Both the position numbers and the translations under genes were made by a program. Below, one piece after another: positions 56,230-64,000 of a stretch of 64,000 nt of DNA (position 1 is the stretch's first letter; each line of letters opens with the position of its first letter). The stretch is from Cytophaga hutchinsonii ATCC 33406 (lineage in GTDB: Bacteria > Bacteroidota > Bacteroidia > Cytophagales > Cytophagaceae), in NCBI RefSeq assembly GCF_000014145.1, contig NC_008255.1, positions 1,427,501 to 1,491,500 on the forward strand. The letters are read 5' to 3'. The notes beneath the pieces were generated by a model. That model was not told where the DNA came from and made no database searches. It worked only from the letters and a program-made list of their open reading frames with translations.

Positions 56230-56985
56230 GTGCTTACAAAACGTATCATACCTTGTCTGGATGTTAAAGACGGAAAAACAGTAAAAGGAGTAAATTTCTT
56301 AAACCTGAGAGATGCCGGTGATCCTGTTGAATTGGGCGCTTTGTATTCTCAGCAAGGGGCAGACGAACTTGTATTTTTAGATATCACAGCTACATTGGAA
56401 AAAAGAGGTACACTGGTTGAACTTGTTAAGCGTGTAGCACAACATATAAATATTCCCTTCACTATTGGCGGTGGTATTGGTTCCATTGAAGATGTGTCCG
56501 CTTGCCTGAATGCCGGTGCAGATAAAGTTTCTGTAAACTCTTCTGCAATTAAAAATCCCGCATTGATTGATCAGTTGTCTAAGGAGTTTGGTAATCAATG
56601 TATCGTTGTTGCAATCGATACCCGAAACGTTGGGGGAATGAATCTGGTTCATTCACATGGAGGCACAAAACCTACAGACCTGGATACGATTGCATGGGCG
56701 AAAGAGATGCAGGAACGTGGCGCAGGAGAATTACTTCTCACGTCAATGGATAAGGATGGAACCAAAGCTGGTTTTGCAAATGAATTGACAGCATATATAT
56801 CTACACATGTTTCCATTCCCATCATTGCATCAGGCGGTGCCGGTACGATGGAACATTTTACAGATGTATTTACACTCGGGAAAGCAGATGCTGCCTTGGC
56901 TGCAAGCATTTTCCACTTTAAAGAAATTGCTATACCTGAATTAAAATCATATTTATCCGGAAAAGGGATTCATATGAGAAAGTAA
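56230..56985 (+). CDS. hisF: imidazole glycerol phosphate synthase, cyclase subunit
   Basis: 251 residues starting at GTG 56230. Seen: [19 protein letters not shown] with catalytic Asp, [27 protein letters not shown] and [13 protein letters not shown]. Works with HisH to form the imidazole ring. The usual following gene, hisI(E), is not present. Confidence 0.96.
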   Translation: MLTKRIIPCLDVKDGKTVKGVNFLNLRDAGDPVELGALYSQQGADELVFLDITATLEKRGTLVELVKRVAQHINIPFTIGGGIGSIEDVSACLNAGADKVSVNSSAIKNPALIDQLSKEFGNQCIVVAIDTRNVGGMNLVHSHGGTKPTDLDTIAWAKEMQERGAGELLLTSMDKDGTKAGFANELTAYISTHVSIPIIASGGAGTMEHFTDVFTLGKADAALAASIFHFKEIAIPELKSYLSGKGIHMRK

Positions 56986-57051
56986 TAGATAGAATTGTAT
57001 CGTTTTATTTTTTTATTCGTATAACGTAGCGTTATACATTACACGTTAAAA

Positions 57052-57789
57052 ATGCGCACATTAGGAATTATTGGTTTTGGTGGTTTTGGACAGTTTATGG
57101 TGAAGCATTTGCAACCCTATATTTCTGTGACCGTTCATGATTTAACAGATCTCTCGCATATTGCCGCTGAACACAAGGTAGAGTGGGGTACATTGCAGGA
57201 AACTGCATCTAAAGATATTGTCATACTTGCAGTGCCGGTTCAGTTTTTAGAATCCTTATTGCTTGAAATTAAAGACTATCTAAAAGCAGAAGCACTTATT
57301 GTAGACGTTTCTTCTGTAAAGGTAAAACCCATCGAATTAATGCTTAAGCATCTGCCGCTGACTGTAGATATATTAGGCACACACCCGCTGTTTGGTCCAC
57401 AAAGCGGTAAGAATGGGATTAAGGGGCTGAATATGGTTGTTTGTCCTGTGCGTTCTAAAAAAATGCGTGCAATAACCCATTTTTTACGTAATGTCATTCA
57501 ATTGAACGTGCTTGAACGTACACCGGAAACACACGATAAACAAATGGCCTATGTACAGGCATTGACACATTTCATCGGCAGATCAATCAATGAAATGGAT
57601 ATTCCGGATGTAGAACAAAAGACACCCGCATACCAGTATCTGTTAGATATAAAAAGAAATTTAGGAGGCGATTCCATGGATCTTTTTTTAACGATTGAAT
57701 TGGAAAATCCATATGCAAAAAAAGTACGTGAAGAATTTATGGGCGCGTTGAAAAGTCTGAATGATCGGTTGGAACACATTAAAAGATAG
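57052..57789 (+). CDS. tyrA: prephenate dehydrogenase
   Basis: 245 residues, rather short for the family. Converts prephenate to 4-hydroxyphenylpyruvate for tyrosine synthesis. Seen: NAD-binding GFGGFG near the N-terminus, ILAVPVQFLESLL, VDVSSVKVKPIELM, GTHPLFGPQSG with the conserved His, and HDKQMAYVQALTHFIGRS. No chorismate mutase or ACT domain is attached. It follows hisF by 66 bp and is presumably read through from the his genes. Confidence 0.85.
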   Translation: MRTLGIIGFGGFGQFMVKHLQPYISVTVHDLTDLSHIAAEHKVEWGTLQETASKDIVILAVPVQFLESLLLEIKDYLKAEALIVDVSSVKVKPIELMLKHLPLTVDILGTHPLFGPQSGKNGIKGLNMVVCPVRSKKMRAITHFLRNVIQLNVLERTPETHDKQMAYVQALTHFIGRSINEMDIPDVEQKTPAYQYLLDIKRNLGGDSMDLFLTIELENPYAKKVREEFMGALKSLNDRLEHIKR

Positions 57790-57853
57790 AAAGTACTAAG
57801 TATATAGTATTAAGTACAAGTCGTTTCATAATTAATATGTCAATTTAAATATA

Positions 57854-57895
57854 AAAATGAAGTCCCGCTATATTTAGCGGGACTTCATTTTTTTT
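57854..57895. terminator. bidirectional terminator between convergent tyrA and gltA
   Basis: A stem of about 17 bp (AATGAAGTCCCGCTA with TAGCGGGACTTCATT) with A-tract before and T-tract after, usable from both sides. Confidence 0.94.
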
Positions 57896-57912
57896 CTACT
57901 ATGTACTATGTA

Positions 57913-59196
57913 CTATTTTCTCTTATCAATACTAACGTAATCTCTTTCTGTATAACCTGTGTAGATCTGTCTTGGTCTGCCGATAGGTTCTTTAGCATCT
58001 CTAAGTTCTTTCCACTGAGCAATCCAGCCCGGAAGACGGCCGATAGCAAACATAACGGTAAACAAGTCGCTGCGTAAACCTAACGCTTTGTAAATAATAC
58101 CAGAGTAGAAATCGACGTTTGGATATAATTTGCGTTCTACGAAATATGGATCACTTAGCGCGGCCTGCTCAAGTTCTTTTGCAATTTCTAATGCAGGATC
58201 CTTTACCCCTAATTTATTTAAGATATCATCACACGCTTTTTTGATGATTTTTGCACGCGGATCAAAGTTTTTATAAACTCTGTGTCCGAAGCCCATTAAA
58301 CGAACTTCTTTTGTTTTAACCTTGGCGATATAATCTTTAGTAGAAATTCCTGAAGCTTTTATTTCTTCAAGCATTTCAATTACTTCCTGGTTTGCACCAC
58401 CATGTAGCGGCCCCCACAGTGCGTTGATACCTGCAGCAATAGAAGAATATAAACTTGCATGCGCAGAACCTACAATACGTACAGTTGACGTAGAGCAGTT
58501 TTGTTCGTGATCAGCATGCAGGATAAATAAGGTGTTTAATGCTTCAACAACAACCGGGTCAAGTTCAAAATCTTCATTGGGCTGGCCGAACATCATGTAT
58601 AGGAAATTTTCACAGTATCCTAATTTTGGTTTCGGATACATTAATGGCTGACCTTTAGAATTTCTGTATGACCATGCAGCAATTGTTGGTAATTTAGCCA
58701 TCAAACGTACAATTGTCATATCAACTTCATCATCATTAGCTGTTGGATCAATTGAACCGGGATAATAAGCGGTTAAAGAACTTACTGCCGAAGATAAAAC
58801 CCCCATTGGGTGAGCAGATGACGGAAAACCATCAAATACCTTTTTAATGTCTTCGTGAAGGTTTGTGTGTTTTCTGATGCGTTCTTTGAAATTCTCTAAT
58901 TGAGATGTAGTCGGAAGTTCACCGTATATAAGTAAATAGGAAACTTCCAAGAAGGAAGCTTTAGAAGCAAGCTGCTCAATAGGGTAGCCTCTGTAGCGTA
59001 AAATACCTTGTTCTCCATCTAAAAATGTAATAGCACTTTTGGTAGCGCCAGTGTTTTTGTAACCAGTATCTAAAGTAACATAACCCGTCAAATCTCTAAG
59101 TTTCGCAATATCAATTGCTTTTTCGCCTTCAGATCCTTCAATTACAGGGAATTTATAACTTTTACCGTCTAATATTATTTCCGCTTCCTTCGACAT
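57913..59196 (-). CDS. gltA: citrate synthase
   Basis: 427 residues, the length I recall for the hexameric Gram-negative type. Condenses acetyl-CoA and oxaloacetate in the TCA cycle. Seen: LHADHEQNCSTSTVRIVGS, GPLHGGANQEVIEML with the active-site His, MGFGHRVYKNFDPRA with the second His, and NVDFYSGIIYKALG with the catalytic Asp. The N-terminal ILDGKSYKFPVIEGSEG is the beta-rich part typical of this type. Confidence 0.97.
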   Translation of the reverse strand: MSKEAEIILDGKSYKFPVIEGSEGEKAIDIAKLRDLTGYVTLDTGYKNTGATKSAITFLDGEQGILRYRGYPIEQLASKASFLEVSYLLIYGELPTTSQLENFKERIRKHTNLHEDIKKVFDGFPSSAHPMGVLSSAVSSLTAYYPGSIDPTANDDEVDMTIVRLMAKLPTIAAWSYRNSKGQPLMYPKPKLGYCENFLYMMFGQPNEDFELDPVVVEALNTLFILHADHEQNCSTSTVRIVGSAHASLYSSIAAGINALWGPLHGGANQEVIEMLEEIKASGISTKDYIAKVKTKEVRLMGFGHRVYKNFDPRAKIIKKACDDILNKLGVKDPALEIAKELEQAALSDPYFVERKLYPNVDFYSGIIYKALGLRSDLFTVMFAIGRLPGWIAQWKELRDAKEPIGRPRQIYTGYTERDYVSIDKRK

Positions 59197-59740
59197 GATA
59201 TTTAGTATATATTTAATTAGATTGATAAAACTTTTAACTCTTAAAAATACATATGGATTGTTAAATTATAAAATATTGAAGGGTAAAATATTTCATATTC
59301 CCGATAAATATAAATCATTTTACTTTTTATGATTTGAAATTCAAGAGAACCTTGCAATACCTGCGCAACCATCAATCTAAAAAATTGAATTTATTTCTAA
59401 TTCTGATTTTTTATTACATTATTTATATTGCATAATAGCGGTTATATGTAAAAAAGGAAGGTTAATATTTTGTTACTTTTAGTATATTTTATTGTCCTTA
59501 TTAAATAATAAACATTTTTTTCAGGTGGTAATAGGGTAGTAAAAGCGATACATTGAATGGTGATTTAATTATTGTAATCTATTTATAATTAAATATTTGG
59601 TTATTTGTTTATAAAATTCTGAAGGAATGTTGTAGATTTATAAGATTTAATTTGTATCCTTGTGGGATTTTAACGTCCGAAATAATACATCAAATGGATT
59701 TTAAGGTTAATCAAACTAATTAAACAAGAAGTTAAACAAT
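59197..59740. other. 544-bp AT-rich divergent intergenic region
   Basis: It separates gltA (minus) from the outer-membrane gene cluster (plus). It must hold both promoters. I found no exact TAnnTTTG element, no open frame and no repeat I can support. Confidence 0.5.
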
Positions 59741-61984
59741 ATGTCTAAAAGCATGCGAGTAAGGGTTCTTACATTGCTCCTAGTTTTAGGTTATGGCAAC
59801 GTTTCGGCGAGCAATCATGGAGATAATGATAGTGCTCGTGTTACGAATTACACGCCGGTTGCAACTTCAACATCTGGTAAAAAATGGTTCACATTTTCAC
59901 CCGCGTTGAAAAGTTCTGCATATCAAACCGAAGAATCTGGAACAAAGCAATATAAGAGATGGACTGGTTTAAAGTATTCCGGTTATATCAGATCTTATAA
60001 TCAGTTTCGAACAATGCCGCAACATAACCCATTGGCTCCGCAAGCCGATCAGTTATTAACGGTAAATGGTCTTGACATTGTAAACAGAGTTTACACAGGT
60101 TATCAGGAACCAATGTTCTTATTACGTTTGGAAGGTACTCCAACCGCTAAAACCTGGTTCCAGATTGAGTACTCATTTGATAATCAGATGATGGGTATCA
60201 TTCGTGAGGACAGCATAGCCAATCAGGTGCCTGGTATCGGGCAAACAACCAACCGCAGAGCGATGGTATATCGTATCATGCAATTTAAAGGATACGCAAA
60301 CACCAAAGTAGGGGATTTTACCCTGGTTGCAGGTGGTGGTGTAAACTGGGCAAAATTAAGTCCGTTTACATTGGCCAACTATCAGTATCGTGATGATATG
60401 TTTGAGCGTTATCCGTGGCAGCCGGAAGGAAATTCATTTGGTTCATATACACGTTTTTACAACGAGCAGAACATTGCCCGTGATCAGCGTTGGGGAAATA
60501 CAGGTACGCAAGGGTTTATGTTATCCGGTAAAAATTTACCTAAAGGATTTGGTTTTACATTCATTGTAGGTAAGTCAGATAACTCAGGTGGTTTCCAGAC
60601 ATATTTAACTAAAACACCTAAAAACTTAATTGCTATACGTGTTGACAAATCTATAGGCGTACATAAAATCGGGTTAAACTTCTTTGATCAGTTCGGTACT
60701 TATGATAACGTTGGCTTCAGATTAGATCCAAGATACGATGCAACAGTTGATCCGCACTACTTAGGCTCTAAAGTAAGACAGCAGATTATTACAGCAGATG
60801 GCAAATTCAATTTTTCTAAATTCAAGATCTATACAGAAGTTGGTATAGGCCGTTTCCAGGATGGTTTATTTACGGATAGAGATTACGAATTGCTATTCAA
60901 TAAAAAACAGGAAAAGGATTCTATTACAGGCTTGAACTACAACTGGAACAATCCATTAAAAGCACACTGCTTTAACTTCCAGTTTGATGTATTAAAATCA
61001 TGGTTTGGTGTACCGCTTTCAGCTCAGGTATTCTCCGTTAGAAAATCCGTTGCAAACGTAAACAGTGAGTCCTTAAACACGGCAAACAACCACACGGTTC
61101 CAACACCAACAAACATCAATACAAACAATGATATCACTGTTTTCCCGGGAGCAATTTTAGATGTTGGTCAAATGGCTAACAACAGATGGGGAACAAACAT
61201 TAAGCATGAAAGTGCTTATGGTAAATTGAAAGTATCAGCTGCATGGGCGTTCAACAAAGAATGGGAAGATGTTTCAGGTTTATTTTCAAACAGAGGTAAC
61301 AGTATCTCTTACTGGCACCAGACAAACTCATTCACTACATCACGTTTTACATATTTCCAGAAATATGCAGGTCCTTACCAACGTAATACCAGCATCTACA
61401 GAAGAGTATATGAATCGTATGGTATCACAGATACGGTAGTTGATTACTTGAAAATGTATCAGACACTTAATTTGAATTTAGCTTATAAGTTGAAATTCTT
61501 TGGTCGTGATTTGATCTTAAATAACTTCAATACCTATAACTCGGTTACAGATGATAACTTTAACCCGATCCCTGTATTTACAGACAAGGCGTTCCTGAGA
61601 ACATTCTATGAAGAGTTAATGGCATTCTACAACATCCATCCTAAAGTAACACTGGTAAGTTTTGGTAGCTTTGAAAAAGTAACAGGTAATAACCGTGTTG
61701 AAAAAGCATACACTACTTCTGGTACTACTGCACAAGGAATTGAATATTCTCCTGGAGATGTAATCAAAGATATCTATAACAACCCGATCCTGAGTACTAC
61801 ATCCGATCAGGGTGCAACAGTACAACAGGTAAGCTGGGGTTATGGACTTGGAATCGATTACGATTTCTCCAGCAGAGCAGGCCTTTATGTTCGAAACAGA
61901 TGGTTTGGTCAGAATGATAAAAACTTCACCCTTAACAAGTACAAAGGGATGGAAACAACAGTTGAATTAAAAATATTTTTCTAA
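59741..61984 (+). CDS. unknown outer-membrane beta-barrel-like protein
   Basis: 747 residues, family not recognised. Seen: signal peptide about 1-24 (MRVRVLTLLLVLGYGNVSAS), many amphipathic strands rich in Tyr, Phe, Trp and Asn (GYIRSYNQFRTMPQHNP, TWFQIEYSFDNQM), and the C-terminus TTVELKIFF with the terminal Phe usual in outer-membrane barrels. Followed by a second barrel-like gene after 15 bp and a lipoprotein gene, so the three are probably one operon. No TonB box or plug domain is evident. Confidence 0.75.
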   Translation: MSKSMRVRVLTLLLVLGYGNVSASNHGDNDSARVTNYTPVATSTSGKKWFTFSPALKSSAYQTEESGTKQYKRWTGLKYSGYIRSYNQFRTMPQHNPLAPQADQLLTVNGLDIVNRVYTGYQEPMFLLRLEGTPTAKTWFQIEYSFDNQMMGIIREDSIANQVPGIGQTTNRRAMVYRIMQFKGYANTKVGDFTLVAGGGVNWAKLSPFTLANYQYRDDMFERYPWQPEGNSFGSYTRFYNEQNIARDQRWGNTGTQGFMLSGKNLPKGFGFTFIVGKSDNSGGFQTYLTKTPKNLIAIRVDKSIGVHKIGLNFFDQFGTYDNVGFRLDPRYDATVDPHYLGSKVRQQIITADGKFNFSKFKIYTEVGIGRFQDGLFTDRDYELLFNKKQEKDSITGLNYNWNNPLKAHCFNFQFDVLKSWFGVPLSAQVFSVRKSVANVNSESLNTANNHTVPTPTNINTNNDITVFPGAILDVGQMANNRWGTNIKHESAYGKLKVSAAWAFNKEWEDVSGLFSNRGNSISYWHQTNSFTTSRFTYFQKYAGPYQRNTSIYRRVYESYGITDTVVDYLKMYQTLNLNLAYKLKFFGRDLILNNFNTYNSVTDDNFNPIPVFTDKAFLRTFYEELMAFYNIHPKVTLVSFGSFEKVTGNNRVEKAYTTSGTTAQGIEYSPGDVIKDIYNNPILSTTSDQGATVQQVSWGYGLGIDYDFSSRAGLYVRNRWFGQNDKNFTLNKYKGMETTVELKIFF

Positions 61985-61999
61985 AATATATTAGTATAG

Positions 62000-63820
62000 A
62001 TGTCAACAATGGGAACATTTGCTAAAAAAGTTCTAATACTAGCAGCAATGACTGCTGGTACGATGATGGTTTCAAACGCTCAGGTAGTTTATTGGAACGG
62101 ATTAGGTCGTGCGTTAGTAACAGGAAGTTACTTAAACGGAAATATCTTAAAGCCTTATTCAGATAGTACTGATCAGGCAAATATTGTTACTCAATACAAA
62201 GATTCAACATCTGCGAGAAAATCAACAGATGGTTACACGATCTTTGATTTGGGTGTAAATGCTCAGCCAAATGAAGCATTAAGAGCCAGTGCAACATTAC
62301 GTTTGTCTAACAGCTTTGGTGGTTTCTACGGTGATGGTTCTCAGTTTATCTTCCGTCAATTACGTTTAGACGGTATCATAGGCAAAAAAGTGAAATATGA
62401 AATTGGAGATATTGATCTAGAATTGAGTAAGTATACCATCTTCAACTCAAATGAAATCTACAATGATTATGAATCAGATATCATTGCGCAACGCAGAAGT
62501 GTGGTAGAATACGAAAACTTCAACTTCGGTAACAAATGGCGTTTACAAGGTGCACACATTGAAACAGGTCTTCGTTTCGAACAAGGGATTGAAAAGCTTG
62601 GCTTACGTGCATTTGCTACAAGAAACAGAAGATACACACCTTCAATTACACCGGATCGTTATATGATGGGCGGCAGAGTTGAATTGGTTCAAAGCAGAAT
62701 GTTACAGGTTGGTGGTAACTACGTGTACATCTTTGATGCTGCAGGTACGGTATCATCTCCGGGTTTAACAAATCAAAACCAGGTTCTAACTGGTGACTGG
62801 AAAGTAACACACTACATGGATAAAATTGATTTGTCTTTCTATGGTGAAGCTGGTAAGTCAAACAATAAATATGCAGTTATTGAAAAAGATTCTGTTAAAA
62901 CAGATGATTATTTCTATGATTTAGGTTTATCTGCAAAATATAAGCCGTGGTTATTGAAGTTGTTTGTTAACTACAGAAATGTAGGCGCTGATTTCTTCAG
63001 TTCCGGAGCACAAACAAGAAGAGTGAATGATTACGGTTATAACGGTCCTCATGGAAACAATACATTAGGAATGTTTGATCAGGTTCAGAACAATGCTGTT
63101 CAAAGAGCAACAATAGGTGGAGCTACGTTACTTGATTATGTATCTGATCAGAACCTGCGCAACCTGAATTTGAAAAATACACTTATGGCATTTAACCCTG
63201 CCTACAACAACATTACTCCTTATGGCCAGGCAACAGCAAACCGTAAAGGTTTAACAATAGGTGCTTCATTGGGTAATGCTGAAAAAGTAGTAAAAGCAGA
63301 TTTCGTTGCTGACTTATTATCTGAAGTTGCTTCTCAAGGCGATACCGTTGATAATGCTTTACGTAAATTTACTGGCTTAAAAGGTGGTGCTATGGTTAAC
63401 ATACACAAGTTGTTACGTTTTGAAAAGAACATAATATTTACTGCCGGCGCACGTTATGAAAAAACAACACGAGGTGGCGTAAGTCCGGTTGACCTTCAAT
63501 CTACGTTAATAGATTTAGGTTTAACAGTTGAAGTTGTTAAGAACCTTGACCTTATCGGTGGTATTAAGACAATCACAGCAAAAGGAAATGAATATATCTA
63601 TGTACGAAATGATTTCAATCAGATCAGAACAGATAATCCGTTCTCAAATTACAAACTTGATCAGTCTCAGTTCCTGTCTACGTTCGGTGCAAGATACAGA
63701 TTCAGCAAAAACACCTACTTTACAGTTAATGGAGTAACACAGAGTGTTAAATTTGATGATGCATCTTACAACAACTATAAGATCAATCAGATTTTCTTTA
63801 ACTACACAATGATATTCTAA
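62000..63820 (+). CDS. second unknown outer-membrane protein of the same operon
   Basis: 606 residues, family not recognised. Seen: signal peptide about 1-27 (VLILAAMTAGTMMVSNAQ); then a strand-rich, Asn/Tyr/Arg-rich body (LRASATLRLSNSFGGFYGDG, FGNKWRLQGAHIETGLRFEQ); C-terminus FFNYTMIF with terminal Phe. ATG 62009 is an alternative start. Spacing of 15 and 20 bp to its neighbours supports co-transcription. Confidence 0.75.
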   Translation: MSTMGTFAKKVLILAAMTAGTMMVSNAQVVYWNGLGRALVTGSYLNGNILKPYSDSTDQANIVTQYKDSTSARKSTDGYTIFDLGVNAQPNEALRASATLRLSNSFGGFYGDGSQFIFRQLRLDGIIGKKVKYEIGDIDLELSKYTIFNSNEIYNDYESDIIAQRRSVVEYENFNFGNKWRLQGAHIETGLRFEQGIEKLGLRAFATRNRRYTPSITPDRYMMGGRVELVQSRMLQVGGNYVYIFDAAGTVSSPGLTNQNQVLTGDWKVTHYMDKIDLSFYGEAGKSNNKYAVIEKDSVKTDDYFYDLGLSAKYKPWLLKLFVNYRNVGADFFSSGAQTRRVNDYGYNGPHGNNTLGMFDQVQNNAVQRATIGGATLLDYVSDQNLRNLNLKNTLMAFNPAYNNITPYGQATANRKGLTIGASLGNAEKVVKADFVADLLSEVASQGDTVDNALRKFTGLKGGAMVNIHKLLRFEKNIIFTAGARYEKTTRGGVSPVDLQSTLIDLGLTVEVVKNLDLIGGIKTITAKGNEYIYVRNDFNQIRTDNPFSNYKLDQSQFLSTFGARYRFSKNTYFTVNGVTQSVKFDDASYNNYKINQIFFNYTMIF

Positions 63821-63840
63821 TTTTAATAAAAATTAAGAAC

Positions 63841-64000
63841 ATGAATATATTCAAACATAGTTTGTTTGCTGTAGCCCTTTTAATCGGTATAACTTCTTGT
63901 AAAAGAAGTTATACCGATTCTAAAGTGGTTGGCCCGACAAACATAGCTGCAAGTGAAAATTTCTCTTGCGGGGCGTTAACTACTTCATTTGGTACATCGG
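63841..64000 (+). CDS. lipoprotein, 5' part (3' end outside window)
   Basis: 53 codons visible. Seen: a lipoprotein signal peptide with Cys20 (LLIGITSC) followed by KRSYTDSKVVGPTN. Family cannot be told from this fragment. The codons for the lipobox region lie inside a perfect inverted repeat (63882-63919). Confidence 0.8.
   Translation, partial: MNIFKHSLFAVALLIGITSCKRSYTDSKVVGPTNIAASENFSCGALTTSFGTS
63882..63919. repeat. perfect 17-bp inverted repeat within the lipoprotein leader
   Basis: AATCGGTATAACTTCTT, a GTAA loop, then AAGAAGTTATACCGATT. It lies 41-78 bases after the ATG, across the lipobox codons. Confidence 0.95.

Overview
The window looks like chromosome of a gliding, cellulose-digesting Bacteroidota of the Cytophaga type, most likely Cytophaga hutchinsonii or a close relative. 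The evidence is a one-piece tmRNA whose tag reads GEESYAMAA (from memory, the C. hutchinsonii tag), several very large secreted proteins with type 9 secretion (T9SS) C-terminal sorting domains, and a 'gliding-motility' type-B C-terminal domain. Xylan-active enzymes joined to Ig-like cassettes point the same way, as does the moderately AT-rich DNA. I see no insertion sequence, prophage, CRISPR array, rRNA or tRNA.

Layout. 1-5.7 kb: the 3' end of a bacteriophytochrome photosensory gene, then a giant CheB-CheR-PAS-histidine kinase. 5.7-6.9 kb: a repeat-rich spacer holding ssrA (tmRNA). 6.9-20.9 kb: a xylan-deconstruction cluster of three secreted multidomain enzymes (CE15 glucuronoyl esterase; CE6 + GH10; CE4 + GH8), each gene followed by its own strong terminator. 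21-27.1 kb: housekeeping and small genes (two unknown secreted proteins, inorganic pyrophosphatase, SemiSWEET, MscS channel, zinc dehydrogenase, Gfo/Idh/MocA oxidoreductase, SpoIIAA-like protein). 27.2-32.3 kb, minus strand: a lipoprotein esterase and a 1259-residue T9SS type-B surface protein. 32.6-35.0 kb: a class A penicillin-binding protein.

35.3-48.4 kb is a complete urea acquisition and hydrolysis locus: outer-membrane porin, UreH/HupE-type nickel permease, urea ABC transporter UrtABCDE, a fused UreA-UreB subunit, UreC, UreF, UreG, and convergent UreD. No UreE is present; UreG carries a His-rich N-terminus instead. A NarX/NarL-like two-component pair (48.5-51.1 kb) is divergent from ureD. 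A palindrome, TACTTAAGTA, occurs twice upstream of the porin and as a one-base variant upstream of ureD, so it is a candidate shared operator.

51.1-59.2 kb: an unknown membrane-anchored protein, a small ACT-like protein, a partial histidine operon (hisC, hisB, hisH, hisA, hisF) followed by a prephenate dehydrogenase gene, and convergent citrate synthase. 59.7-64 kb: an apparent operon of two unrecognised outer-membrane proteins and a lipoprotein cut by the window edge; the lipoprotein leader contains a perfect 17-bp inverted repeat.

A recurring theme is long, nearly perfect intergenic hairpins and small dispersed repeats, seen around ssrA, around the urease genes and between hisB and hisH.
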